From Spirochaetaceae bacterium UBA4077 (GTDB lineage Bacteria; Spirochaetota; Spirochaetia; Treponematales; Rectinemataceae): a stretch of 7,887 bases of DNA. Location: NCBI GenBank assembly GCA_002383375.1, contig DFYR01000073.1, positions 5,240 to 13,126 of the forward strand, written 5' to 3'. A program made the translations under genes and the position numbers. The notes beneath the pieces are model-generated. The model saw nothing but the letters and a program-made list of their open reading frames with translations, did no database searches and was not told the origin of the DNA. The number at the start of each line of letters is the position of its first letter. The stretch's first letter is position 1. Shown piece after piece: positions 1-5,169 of the stretch.

Positions 1-1
1 C

Positions 2-103
2 GGGCTCTTCGGCGACAGGCGCTATGGCAGAGTCTTCGTCTACCACAACGGTGCGGAGTCTTACTACGCTGCCAGAGGTTTTAGGGGGATTTTAAGGGTT
101 TAG
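2..103 (+). CDS. 3' end of an unidentified gene (partial at window edge)
   Basis: An open frame enters from the left edge and ends at TAG (101-103). It supplies the last 33 residues of a protein: GLFGDRRYGRVFVYHNGAES followed by YYAARGFRGILRV. The composition is protein-like (alternating aromatic, charged and Gly residues), whereas the other plus-strand frame I translated (frame 1) reads as Arg/Gln/Leu-rich nonsense. The many Tyr, Phe and Gly residues suggest a beta-rich C-terminus such as a repeat-propeller or envelope protein, but the fragment is too short to name. It converges on the outer-membrane protein gene that follows. Confidence 0.5.
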   Translation, partial: GLFGDRRYGRVFVYHNGAESYYAARGFRGILRV

Positions 104-120
104 CCATGAAAGCTGGACCA

Positions 121-180
121 GGCCAACTCAGACTAGCTCAGGCCAGCTTAGGCTCCCTCATGCAGCTTCGGGCTTTATCG
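121..180. repeat. Degenerate ~20-nt tandem repeat in the convergent intergenic gap
   Basis: The gap between the two convergent genes holds consecutive ~20-nt units. Unit 121-140 (GGCCAACTCAGACTAGCTCA) and unit 141-160 (GGCCAGCTTAGGCTCCCTCA) match at 15 of 20 positions. A third, more diverged unit at 161-180 keeps the CAGCTT and GGGCT portion. A 7-bp inverted repeat (AAGCTGG 110-116 / CCAGCTT 143-149) is also present. No hairpin followed by a T-run, as in an intrinsic terminator, was found. The function is unknown and the similarity could be chance. Confidence 0.35.
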
Positions 181-193
181 ATCCCGGGTGGCG

Positions 194-763
194 TTACTTT
201 TCTATGCCAAAAAATCCCAGCGTTACATAGCCGCCGCTTTTCCTGAAGCTCCAGCTGTTCTTGGGCGATACGATGGAGCGATACCCTCCGCCAAGGCATA
301 AGCCTAGATTGGAAAAGGAGAATTCTATTTTTCCGTTGGGCTCCCAGATCCAGCTGGGGTAGCCTACCGTACTTCCAACGGTCGGATCATGATTCGTATA
401 CCCTCCTCCCAGGTCGAAACCAAACCTGAATGCAAGAGGAGAAAGTCCTGTATCGGGCTTTTTGAAGAGAGCATAGCGAAGCCCCAGGCTCAGGGTTGCG
501 TAAAAATCTTCATCGACATACGTGGAAGAACTCGTGCTGCTGACGATGAGCCTAGCCCCGACGTATCTGGTAAAAGGATTTCTGAGTCGGTCAAAATCGA
601 GAAGACTCTGCGCCCCTATTGTAACCCCAACTGCATTTGGATAGAAAACGGCGCCGAACTTGGGATAAAGCGTGCCTCGCCAGATCGGGGTATCGGTTTC
701 TTGGGCGGCAATGGGAAGAATAAGGCTGAATAGGATAATGCCAATAAATACTATGTGTTTCAT
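194..763 (-). CDS. Small outer-membrane beta-barrel-type exported protein
   Basis: This 189-residue protein has a clear Sec signal peptide (MKHIVF, then a hydrophobic stretch to about A20, probable cleavage before Q21). The mature part of ~168 residues alternates polar and hydrophobic residues with many Gly, Tyr and Phe (YPKFGAVFYPNAVGVTIGAQ; LSLGLRYALF; AFRFGFDLGGGYTNH; GLCLGGGYRSI; GGYVTLGFFG). That is the look of an eight-stranded outer-membrane barrel. The length suits that class, but the C-terminus (GIEK) lacks the usual terminal Phe. The ATG start is fixed by AAGGAGG at 770-776, six nt upstream. It lies 24 nt downstream of the LysM gene on the same strand, so the two are probably co-transcribed and both act in the cell envelope. 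No specific family is recognised; a periplasmic beta-rich protein is the alternative. Confidence 0.75.
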   Translation of the reverse strand: MKHIVFIGIILFSLILPIAAQETDTPIWRGTLYPKFGAVFYPNAVGVTIGAQSLLDFDRLRNPFTRYVGARLIVSSTSSSTYVDEDFYATLSLGLRYALFKKPDTGLSPLAFRFGFDLGGGYTNHDPTVGSTVGYPSWIWEPNGKIEFSFSNLGLCLGGGYRSIVSPKNSWSFRKSGGYVTLGFFGIEK

Positions 764-787
764 CAGTAGCCTCCTTGAACCAATTGC

Positions 788-2701
788 TCACTTGTCCAAA
801 GGCTTATAGGTTTTATCTGGATCCCAGGTTCCCTCACGCTTTTCTCCTTTTATGCTTGGAATCTCCAATACCTGGCCGGGATAGAGATGGGTGGGTTTGG
901 AAGGGAACCGGAATGTGCCTTTGTTGGCGGCATATAAAAGTGTCCAGGCTTCAGGATTATGGTAGACGAAGGCATAGCCTGCGATTTTCCACAGATAATC
1001 TCCCGGAGACGGTAATTTCCGTACCACATAGCGGGCGGGAAGCGGGGCGAACTCCGGTATGGCCGAGAGGCTTTCATAGGCGGCTCCCGCTTTTTGAGCG
1101 GTAGTCTGATAATCGCCGATCGCGTTGGCCGCTCTCGCCTCTTTCAGTTTCTGTTCGCCTAATGCCAGAAGTTCTGGATAATTGTGCTCGGCATTGCGGG
1201 CAATTGCTTTTTCGTAACTGGCTTCTGCGGCGTTCAAAAGGCTCGAAATACTCACACTCGCCTCAGGAGCGATTGGTGTGGGCAGCTGTTCCGGGATTGG
1301 GACATCTTGTGTCTGCGCCGAAGGCATAACCGAAGAGGGGATTGCACCTTGTACAGGTTCGACAACCAGATCGGGAACTGAGGCTGCCTGGGATTCTGGT
1401 TCGGGCTCAGCGGGGAGTGCGGCCTGTAGGTTTGCCTCTGTTTCTAGGGCTGTATTGGTGCTTGTTGGCTTTTCTGTCTCCGGCGCTTCGGGTGAAGGCA
1501 ACTTTACAAAAGGAATCTCTGCTTCAGGGGCCATGGCAATAGTTTCAACGATAAGGTCTTCGGAAATTGTCGAGGTTACCTCGGTGGCTAAGACAGCTGC
1601 CGCGGAATAGCGCTCATTGGCGTAGGCGATCTCCGCCGCTTCCATGGCCGACTTGGCGCTCTGGTACTCGATGGGGCTGGTTTTGTCGATAGTATTTACC
1701 TCAGCCCAAGCCATGCGATTCCTAGCTTTTTCCATCAGTGGATCGGCGGCTTTTCTGGAGGCTTCCAATTCCACTGCGGCGAGGGCTTCCAGTTCGTCTT
1801 CGGATTCGGGGGCGGATTCAAAGACTGAATCGACGGTGGTAGTCGTGCTGGATATGGGTTCTTCTTTTACTTTCGGCTCTGTCGAGGGCTCAATTGTACT
1901 CTCTATTTGAGGCTCGGGCTTAAGTTCAGGAACAGGCTCTGGTTTAAACGTCGGCTCAACTTCGGGTGCCGGCTCGAGTTGGACGAATGCCTTTTCGTCA
2001 ACGCTGGGTTCTGGAGTGGAGACAGCTTGTACCGCTGCGACCGAGGTAGGTTCTGCAATGGATGATTCTGTGGTTGCGATGTTTTTTTCAACTGAACTAT
2101 CAGAGTCGGGCGACGCAGTTTCGCTTTGTGAGTTGGGCGTTATAGAAAGCATATTCTCGTTTTCAGGTGCGTTGACCGATATTGTTGATGATTTTTCACT
2201 TTCAGTCGCGTTGGGCGATATTGTAAGTGACATTTCGACTTCAGGAGTGCTGGAAAACCCTGGGGCAACCACCGTATCGTCTTTGCCTGCAACCGCTTTG
2301 TCTGATTCGACTCTTTCGGCTTCAGTTTCGAGAGCCGATGCTGGCGGCACCTCGAGTGTCACGACAGGCTCCGACGATTCTGCAGTACTGGCTTCTAGTG
2401 CTTTGGGCGTTTCGCTACCCAGCGTGGCTGCCACATCCTGGGCAGACCCCGATAGCGGCGCTGCTGTTTCTTGGATAGATACTGGCTGTGGGGAGACGCC
2501 TTCCTGAGTTAACACCGGCTGCTGGGCTTGTACTTCAGGAGCGGGCATTGGCTCCGATGCGGCTTCTTCTTGGACGAGCGCCTGCTCTGGAGTAGTCGTT
2601 TCTTGTGTTGGCAATGGCTGTCCGATTTCGGCTGACGCCGTCTGCTCGGATAGTGGAAGGGTAGTCGCAGCTTGGGTGGGTGCCGACTCTGGGGCGATCA
2701 T
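788..2701 (-). CDS. LysM-domain envelope protein, C-terminal part of an amber-split lipoprotein
   Basis: The open stretch encodes 637 residues. Residues 1-300 are low-complexity and rich in Pro, Glu, Ala, Ser and Thr, probably a disordered spacer across the periplasm. Residues ~315-382 (ADPLMEKARNRMAWAEVN...YANERYSAAAVLA) and ~485-547 (LLNAAEASYEKAIARNAEHN...AIGDYQTTAQKAGAAYESL) are two related alpha-helical hairpins resembling DUF4398-type repeats. Residues ~557-615 form a LysM module (YVVRKLPSPGDYLWKIAGYA...HLYPGQVLEIP) expected to bind peptidoglycan. The ATG at 2701 is only the first start codon after an amber stop. No Shine-Dalgarno sequence precedes it and there is no signal peptide. Its reading frame is the same as that of the lipoprotein fragment upstream, so it is almost certainly the body of one ~788-residue lipoprotein. 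The outer-membrane protein gene follows 24 nt downstream. Confidence 0.8.
   Translation of the reverse strand: MIAPESAPTQAATTLPLSEQTASAEIGQPLPTQETTTPEQALVQEEAASEPMPAPEVQAQQPVLTQEGVSPQPVSIQETAAPLSGSAQDVAATLGSETPKALEASTAESSEPVVTLEVPPASALETEAERVESDKAVAGKDDTVVAPGFSSTPEVEMSLTISPNATESEKSSTISVNAPENENMLSITPNSQSETASPDSDSSVEKNIATTESSIAEPTSVAAVQAVSTPEPSVDEKAFVQLEPAPEVEPTFKPEPVPELKPEPQIESTIEPSTEPKVKEEPISSTTTTVDSVFESAPESEDELEALAAVELEASRKAADPLMEKARNRMAWAEVNTIDKTSPIEYQSAKSAMEAAEIAYANERYSAAAVLATEVTSTISEDLIVETIAMAPEAEIPFVKLPSPEAPETEKPTSTNTALETEANLQAALPAEPEPESQAASVPDLVVEPVQGAIPSSVMPSAQTQDVPIPEQLPTPIAPEASVSISSLLNAAEASYEKAIARNAEHNYPELLALGEQKLKEARAANAIGDYQTTAQKAGAAYESLSAIPEFAPLPARYVVRKLPSPGDYLWKIAGYAFVYHNPEAWTLLYAANKGTFRFPSKPTHLYPGQVLEIPSIKGEKREGTWDPDKTYKPLDK
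2132..2248 (-). repeat. Three-copy 39-bp tandem repeat inside the LysM lipoprotein gene
   Basis: Three imperfect 39-bp units begin at 2132, 2171 and 2210 on the plus strand, each with a GTTGnnCGnTAT-like core (GTTGGGCGTTAT, GTTGACCGATAT, GTTGGGCGATAT). They encode 13-residue protein repeats around residues 158-196 of the downstream part: SLTISPNATESEK, SSTISVNAPENEN, MLSITPNSQSETA. The repeat lies in the disordered spacer. Its length can change by whole units without shifting the frame. Confidence 0.7.
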
Positions 2702-2734
2702 TGGAGTGGGCTGTTCGGCAATCGGCGGCGAAGG

Positions 2735-2737
2735 CTA
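2735..2737 (-). other. In-frame amber codon splitting the LysM lipoprotein gene
   Basis: On the minus strand the sequence reads GAA TAG CCT TCG CCG CCG. The 139-residue lipoprotein part and the 637-residue LysM part are in one frame, separated only by this TAG and 11 sense codons (PSPPIAEQPTP) of matching composition. A single change such as CAG or GAG to TAG would account for it. The nucleotide after the stop is C. Confidence 0.85.
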
Positions 2738-3154
2738 TTCGACGAGGGTTGGCGGTGCAGACTCAGCAATAGTAGGTGCTGAAGGCTCGGTTTCAGTGGT
2801 CTTTGTCAGTTCAGGTTGAGTAGGTGCGGGAGGTTCAGAAGCGACAGATATTGTTGACTCGACCGCGGCTGATACTGGAGGTTCAGGTATAACAGGCTCT
2901 GGCTGCAAAACCTTTGATTCAACGCTGTCCGGCTGGTTCGCTACAGGCGCAGGCTCAGCCGCGACTACGTGCGGTTCAGTGGCCTGCTCCGCGGGGACGG
3001 TGGAGTTCTGTGTCCCGATTGTGCTTTCGGAAGGCGTAGGTTGCTCACCCTTCTTAGATGCCCAGGAAGGCCGCTGCAGTGTGGTCTGGCAGGAGCTGAG
3101 GAGGGCGATAAGAAGGACGGATAGGATCAAACGGGGGAATCTGGCGTTGTGCAC
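2735..3154 (-). CDS. Lipoprotein N-terminus with lipobox, upstream part of the split LysM gene
   Basis: The fragment encodes 139 residues from a GTG start at 3152-3154. The longer reading from GTG 3172 is rejected because AAGGAG (3161-3166) would lie inside it, and that motif sits six nt before GTG 3154. The chosen start gives MHNARFPRLILSVLLIALLSSC: a basic N-region, a hydrophobic core and a lipobox LSSC with C22 as the lipidation site. The rest is Pro/Glu/Ala/Ser/Thr-rich spacer of exactly the same character as the downstream LysM protein. It ends ...PPTLVE at TAG (2735-2737). Reading past the TAG in the same frame gives PSPPIAEQPTP and then the 637-residue stretch without interruption. Translated alone, it would be a short disordered lipoprotein with no functional domain. 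Confidence 0.75.
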   Translation of the reverse strand: MHNARFPRLILSVLLIALLSSCQTTLQRPSWASKKGEQPTPSESTIGTQNSTVPAEQATEPHVVAAEPAPVANQPDSVESKVLQPEPVIPEPPVSAAVESTISVASEPPAPTQPELTKTTETEPSAPTIAESAPPTLVE

Positions 3155-3160
3155 GAGTAT

Positions 3161-3166
3161 CTCCTT
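3161..3166 (-). promoter_or_regulatory. Shine-Dalgarno site fixing the lipoprotein start
   Basis: AAGGAG on the minus strand lies six nt upstream of GTG 3154. It excludes the in-frame GTG at 3172, which has no such motif and would add six residues before a good signal peptide. Confidence 0.75.
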
Positions 3167-3173
3167 GGGCACT

Positions 3174-3193
3174 TTTTATAAATTATTATAAAA
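3174..3193. repeat. Perfect 8-bp AT inverted repeat over the lipoprotein promoter
   Basis: TTTTATAA (3174-3181) and TTATAAAA (3186-3193) are perfect inverted copies around a 4-nt ATTA spacer. The dyad overlaps the candidate -10 box of the minus-strand lipoprotein promoter. It could be an operator, or it may only reflect the AT-rich promoter composition. Confidence 0.4.
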
Positions 3194-3213
3194 CTGAATC
3201 TGAAATTTGAGAA
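3185..3213 (-). promoter_or_regulatory. Candidate sigma-70 promoter for the lipoprotein/OMP operon
   Basis: On the minus strand, TTCTCA (3208-3213) is followed after 17 nt by a perfect TATAAT (3185-3190). The -10 lies about 20 nt upstream of the Shine-Dalgarno site. The surrounding sequence is strikingly AT-rich compared with the coding regions. Confidence 0.5.
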
Positions 3214-3234
3214 TATATCAAAAAGATGTACTAT
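3207..3234 (+). promoter_or_regulatory. Candidate promoter for the NCS2 permease, overlapping the divergent one
   Basis: TTGAGA (3207-3212) and TACTAT (3229-3234) are separated by 16 nt. The -35 matches consensus at five of six positions and the -10 at four. The -35 occupies the same bases as the -35 of the opposing lipoprotein promoter. If correct, the permease mRNA has a leader of roughly 130 nt. Confidence 0.35.
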
Positions 3235-3298
3235 GCTAAAAAAACCATCATACTTTTTCCTTATAAAAAAGTGCATAGTTTTGCAAAAATGCGGAATT

Positions 3299-3370
3299 CC
3301 CCTTTCCCGAGGGCCTGGGCTTCGGTTAGTATTAACAAATTTTATGCCCAGAAGGGCCCTTGAGGGGAGG
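3299..3370 (+). promoter_or_regulatory. Structured leader that can pair with the permease Shine-Dalgarno sequence
   Basis: Nested pairings just before the permease are as follows: CCCCT (3299-3303) with AGGGG (3363-3367), GGGCC (3311-3315) with GGCCC (3355-3359), and TGGGC (3316-3320) with GCCCA (3346-3350). A 4-nt bulge (GAAG) lies between the two inner stems on the 3' side, and unequal internal loops (7 and 3 nt) flank the outer stem. The apical loop of 25 nt contains a small GTTA/TAAC dyad. The outer stem uses part of the AGGGGAGG Shine-Dalgarno sequence (3363-3370), so folding could reduce translation initiation. It does not match the purine riboswitch consensus I know. No T-run follows, so it is not an intrinsic terminator. 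Function is inferred. Confidence 0.45.
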
Positions 3371-3374
3371 TGCT

Positions 3375-4694
3375 ATGACAAAGGCAAAGGAGACGGTTAC
3401 AGGCTATCTGCCTGACGAAACCCCGTCCACTGGGAAGCTGATCGTATTCGCGTTCCAACAGCTTCTCGTAATGTTCCCGGCTACGGTTACCGTTGCCCTG
3501 CTGACCGGATTCCATATCTCGACCACGATTTTCGCCAGCGGATTAGCCACCCTGGCCTTCCTCTTCGTGACCAAGGGAAAGATTCCCCTCTACTACGGCT
3601 CCAGCTTTTCCTACATCGCGGCTATCGTGAGTATAACGGGCGCCAGCTTCGGCCAGGTAGCGCCGGACGCCCTGATCTCCCAAGCCCAGTGGGGCATCAT
3701 CATGTCAGGCCTGGTCTCCATAGCTGCCGGCCTCATCGTGAGCCGCTTCGGCATGGAGGTGATAGAGAAGGTGCTGCCGGCTTCGGTGACGGGCTCCATC
3801 GCCATGGTGATCGGCATTTCCCTGGCCGGCGTGGCGATTACCAGCGCGGCGGGCTTCTCGGGCGGGCAGGCCAACGACAAGGCCTGGATCGCTGCCCTGA
3901 TCACCCTCTTCGCCACCATCGGATTCTCGGTCTACCTCAAGGGAGTCGCTGGCCAGCTGCCCATACTCTTCGGGATCCTCGTGGGCTACGTGGTGGCTAT
4001 CCCCCTCGGCTTGGTGGATTTCGCCGCCATATGGACAGGCACGGTAATCGAGCTGCCCCACTTCACCCTACCCCTGCCCAACTGGATGGCTGTTGCGGCT
4101 ATCATGCCCATCGCCATAGCGACTATCCCTGAGTCCACGGCCCATCTTTTCCAGCTGGACATCTACGTGAACGATCTGGCCAAGCGAAAGGGCAAGAAGG
4201 AATACAAGATCGCCGACAAGCTGGGCCTCAATCTGGTGGGCGACGGTCTCGGCGACATCGTTGCCTCCCTCTTCGGAGGGCCGGCGGGCACGAACTACGG
4301 GGAGAACATTTCCACCATGGCCATCACCAAGAATTTCTCGGTCAAGGTCCTGGGCGGGGCGGCCATCATGGCCATAATATTCTCTTTCATCCAGCCTTTG
4401 TCCAACCTGATCAGGTCGGTGCCGGGATCGGTGATAAACGGCGCCTGCATATACCTTTTCGGCGTCATCGGCGCCCAGGGCGTGGCCATCATGATCAACA
4501 AGAAGGTGGACCTCTTCGACGCGCGCAACCTGGCGGTGATCGCAGTGATCCTGGTGGTGGGCTTGGGCGGTACCTACGGCTTCCCCAACGGCATGATCCC
4601 CGCCTTCGGCATGCAGCTTCCGGCCATAGCCACCGCAGCGGTGCTGGGCATCGTGGTGAACCTGGCGCTCTCGGTGGGTCGGAAGAAAGCTTAG
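3375..4694 (+). CDS. uraA: NCS2-family nucleobase permease, uracil-type
   Basis: This is a 439-residue polytopic membrane protein of the nucleobase:cation symporter-2 family, which imports uracil or related bases with protons or cations. Length and the pattern of ~14 hydrophobic segments fit the family. Early TM1 reads FAFQQLLVMFPATVTVALLT. TM8 carries IPESTAHLFQ with E253, and TM10 carries TNYGENISTMAITK with E310, aligning with the two glutamates (E241, E290) that bind uracil in E. coli UraA. The family signature Glu-Asn-x-Gly-x4-Thr-Arg/Lys is kept as ENISTMAITK, with Ser for Gly. The leading Glu fits the uracil clade better than the xanthine/urate clade, which usually has Gln. The ATG at 3375 follows AGGGGAGG; an in-frame TTG at 3360 would start upstream of that motif and is rejected. 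It is transcribed alone and converges on the cupin gene. Exact substrate is uncertain. Confidence 0.9.
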   Translation: MTKAKETVTGYLPDETPSTGKLIVFAFQQLLVMFPATVTVALLTGFHISTTIFASGLATLAFLFVTKGKIPLYYGSSFSYIAAIVSITGASFGQVAPDALISQAQWGIIMSGLVSIAAGLIVSRFGMEVIEKVLPASVTGSIAMVIGISLAGVAITSAAGFSGGQANDKAWIAALITLFATIGFSVYLKGVAGQLPILFGILVGYVVAIPLGLVDFAAIWTGTVIELPHFTLPLPNWMAVAAIMPIAIATIPESTAHLFQLDIYVNDLAKRKGKKEYKIADKLGLNLVGDGLGDIVASLFGGPAGTNYGENISTMAITKNFSVKVLGGAAIMAIIFSFIQPLSNLIRSVPGSVINGACIYLFGVIGAQGVAIMINKKVDLFDARNLAVIAVILVVGLGGTYGFPNGMIPAFGMQLPAIATAAVLGIVVNLALSVGRKKA

Positions 4695-4725
4695 AAAAAA
4701 ATAGGGCAGCCGGTTCTGGGGCTGC
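4695..4725 (-). terminator. Intrinsic terminator of the cupin gene
   Basis: On the minus strand, GCAGCC (4720-4725) and GGCTGC (4706-4711) form a 6-bp GC-rich stem with an 8-nt loop. After CCTA comes a run of seven T (4695-4701), as expected of a rho-independent terminator downstream of the cupin. An alternative, mutually exclusive 7-bp pairing GCCGGTT (4709-4715) / AACCGGC (4738-4744) overlaps it. On the plus strand no T-run follows, so termination of the permease mRNA here is less certain. Confidence 0.6.
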
Positions 4726-4759
4726 AGGACCTACTGCAACCGGCCTTAGCGACCGCGAT

Positions 4760-5104
4760 TCAATAACTGTCCCCTTCGGGGGGCACGAGACAGATGAAGA
4801 CGAGGGGAGAGGCGCCTTGATTGACGAAGTGGTGCTTCTTCCCTCCTTCTATATATGCTACCGAGCCCTTCTTTATTGGGTGCTCGATACCTTCTATTAT
4901 TACGGCGCCCGAGCCCTCCAGTATGTAATTGGCATGGAACCACGGATGTGAATGGTAGGCGCTGGAGCCTCCGGGCTGGACGGTGAAGACCCTCACATAG
5001 CCTTCGTAGCCGTCCTTGGGCCCTATGGCGATGCGCTTGGTGACGCCCTTGACTCCCTGCCCCTTCATTTCAACTGACTCGATGTCCTCGATGTGCCTGA
5101 CCAC
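4760..5104 (-). CDS. Single-domain cupin protein with a four-histidine metal site
   Basis: The protein has 114 residues and a single conserved cupin barrel. Motif 1 spans about residues 45-66 (PGGSSAYHSHPWFHANYILEGSG) and provides H51, H53 and H57. Motif 2 (GSVAYIEGGKKHHFVN, ~80-95) provides H91 or H92. The usual cupin glutamate position is taken by H57, giving a four-His set like that of the manganese-binding Thermotoga cupin TM1459 (H52, H54, H58, H92), which is also about this size. The C-terminal PPEGDSY tail is short. No signal peptide is present, so it is cytoplasmic. The GTG start at 5104 follows AGGAGG five nt upstream. It is divergent from the MFS gene and convergent with the permease. 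Its reaction is unknown: sugar-binding or isomerase-type and small dioxygenase-like roles are both possible. Confidence 0.85.
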   Translation of the reverse strand: MVRHIEDIESVEMKGQGVKGVTKRIAIGPKDGYEGYVRVFTVQPGGSSAYHSHPWFHANYILEGSGAVIIEGIEHPIKKGSVAYIEGGKKHHFVNQGASPLVFICLVPPEGDSY

Positions 5105-5117
5105 GGGATCCTCCTCT

Positions 5118-5145
5118 TTGTAACATAGGTCGTTATGAATATACT
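5118..5145 (+). promoter_or_regulatory. Candidate promoter for the MFS gene
   Basis: TTGTAA (5118-5123) and TATACT (5140-5145) are spaced by 16 nt in the 65-nt divergent gap. Transcription would start about 18 nt before the GTG start, leaving just enough room for the AAGGGGAGG ribosome site (5156-5164). No equally good minus-strand promoter for the cupin was found. Confidence 0.45.
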
Positions 5146-5169
5146 AAGAATCGCGAAGGGGAGGTATCT

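Noticed and set aside
2..103. Assignment of the left-edge fragment to the formylglycine-generating enzyme family from its GFR motif
   Set aside because: The three-residue match is too short and the surrounding residues do not follow the family ending.
2016..2507. A 163-codon plus-strand open frame opposite the LysM gene
   Set aside because: It mirrors the Pro/Glu/Ser/Thr-rich coding strand, has no convincing ribosome site, and gives a Ser/Ala/Val-rich sequence with no domain.
2701..2737. Frameshift as the cause of the split LysM gene
   Set aside because: Both parts are in the same reading frame; only a stop codon separates them, so no insertion or deletion is needed.
2735..2737. Genome-wide reassignment of TAG to an amino acid
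   Set aside because: TAG is the natural stop of the left-edge partial gene, the permease, the MFS and the YCII genes in this window. Only local suppression or readthrough remains possible.
3220..3374. Known purine (guanine/xanthine) riboswitch before the permease
   Set aside because: The three-way-junction consensus of purine riboswitches is not visible; only a linear nested hairpin is seen.
5105..5169. A minus-strand promoter for the cupin with TATGTT as -10
   Set aside because: The best -35 at 17 nt matches consensus at only three of six positions.
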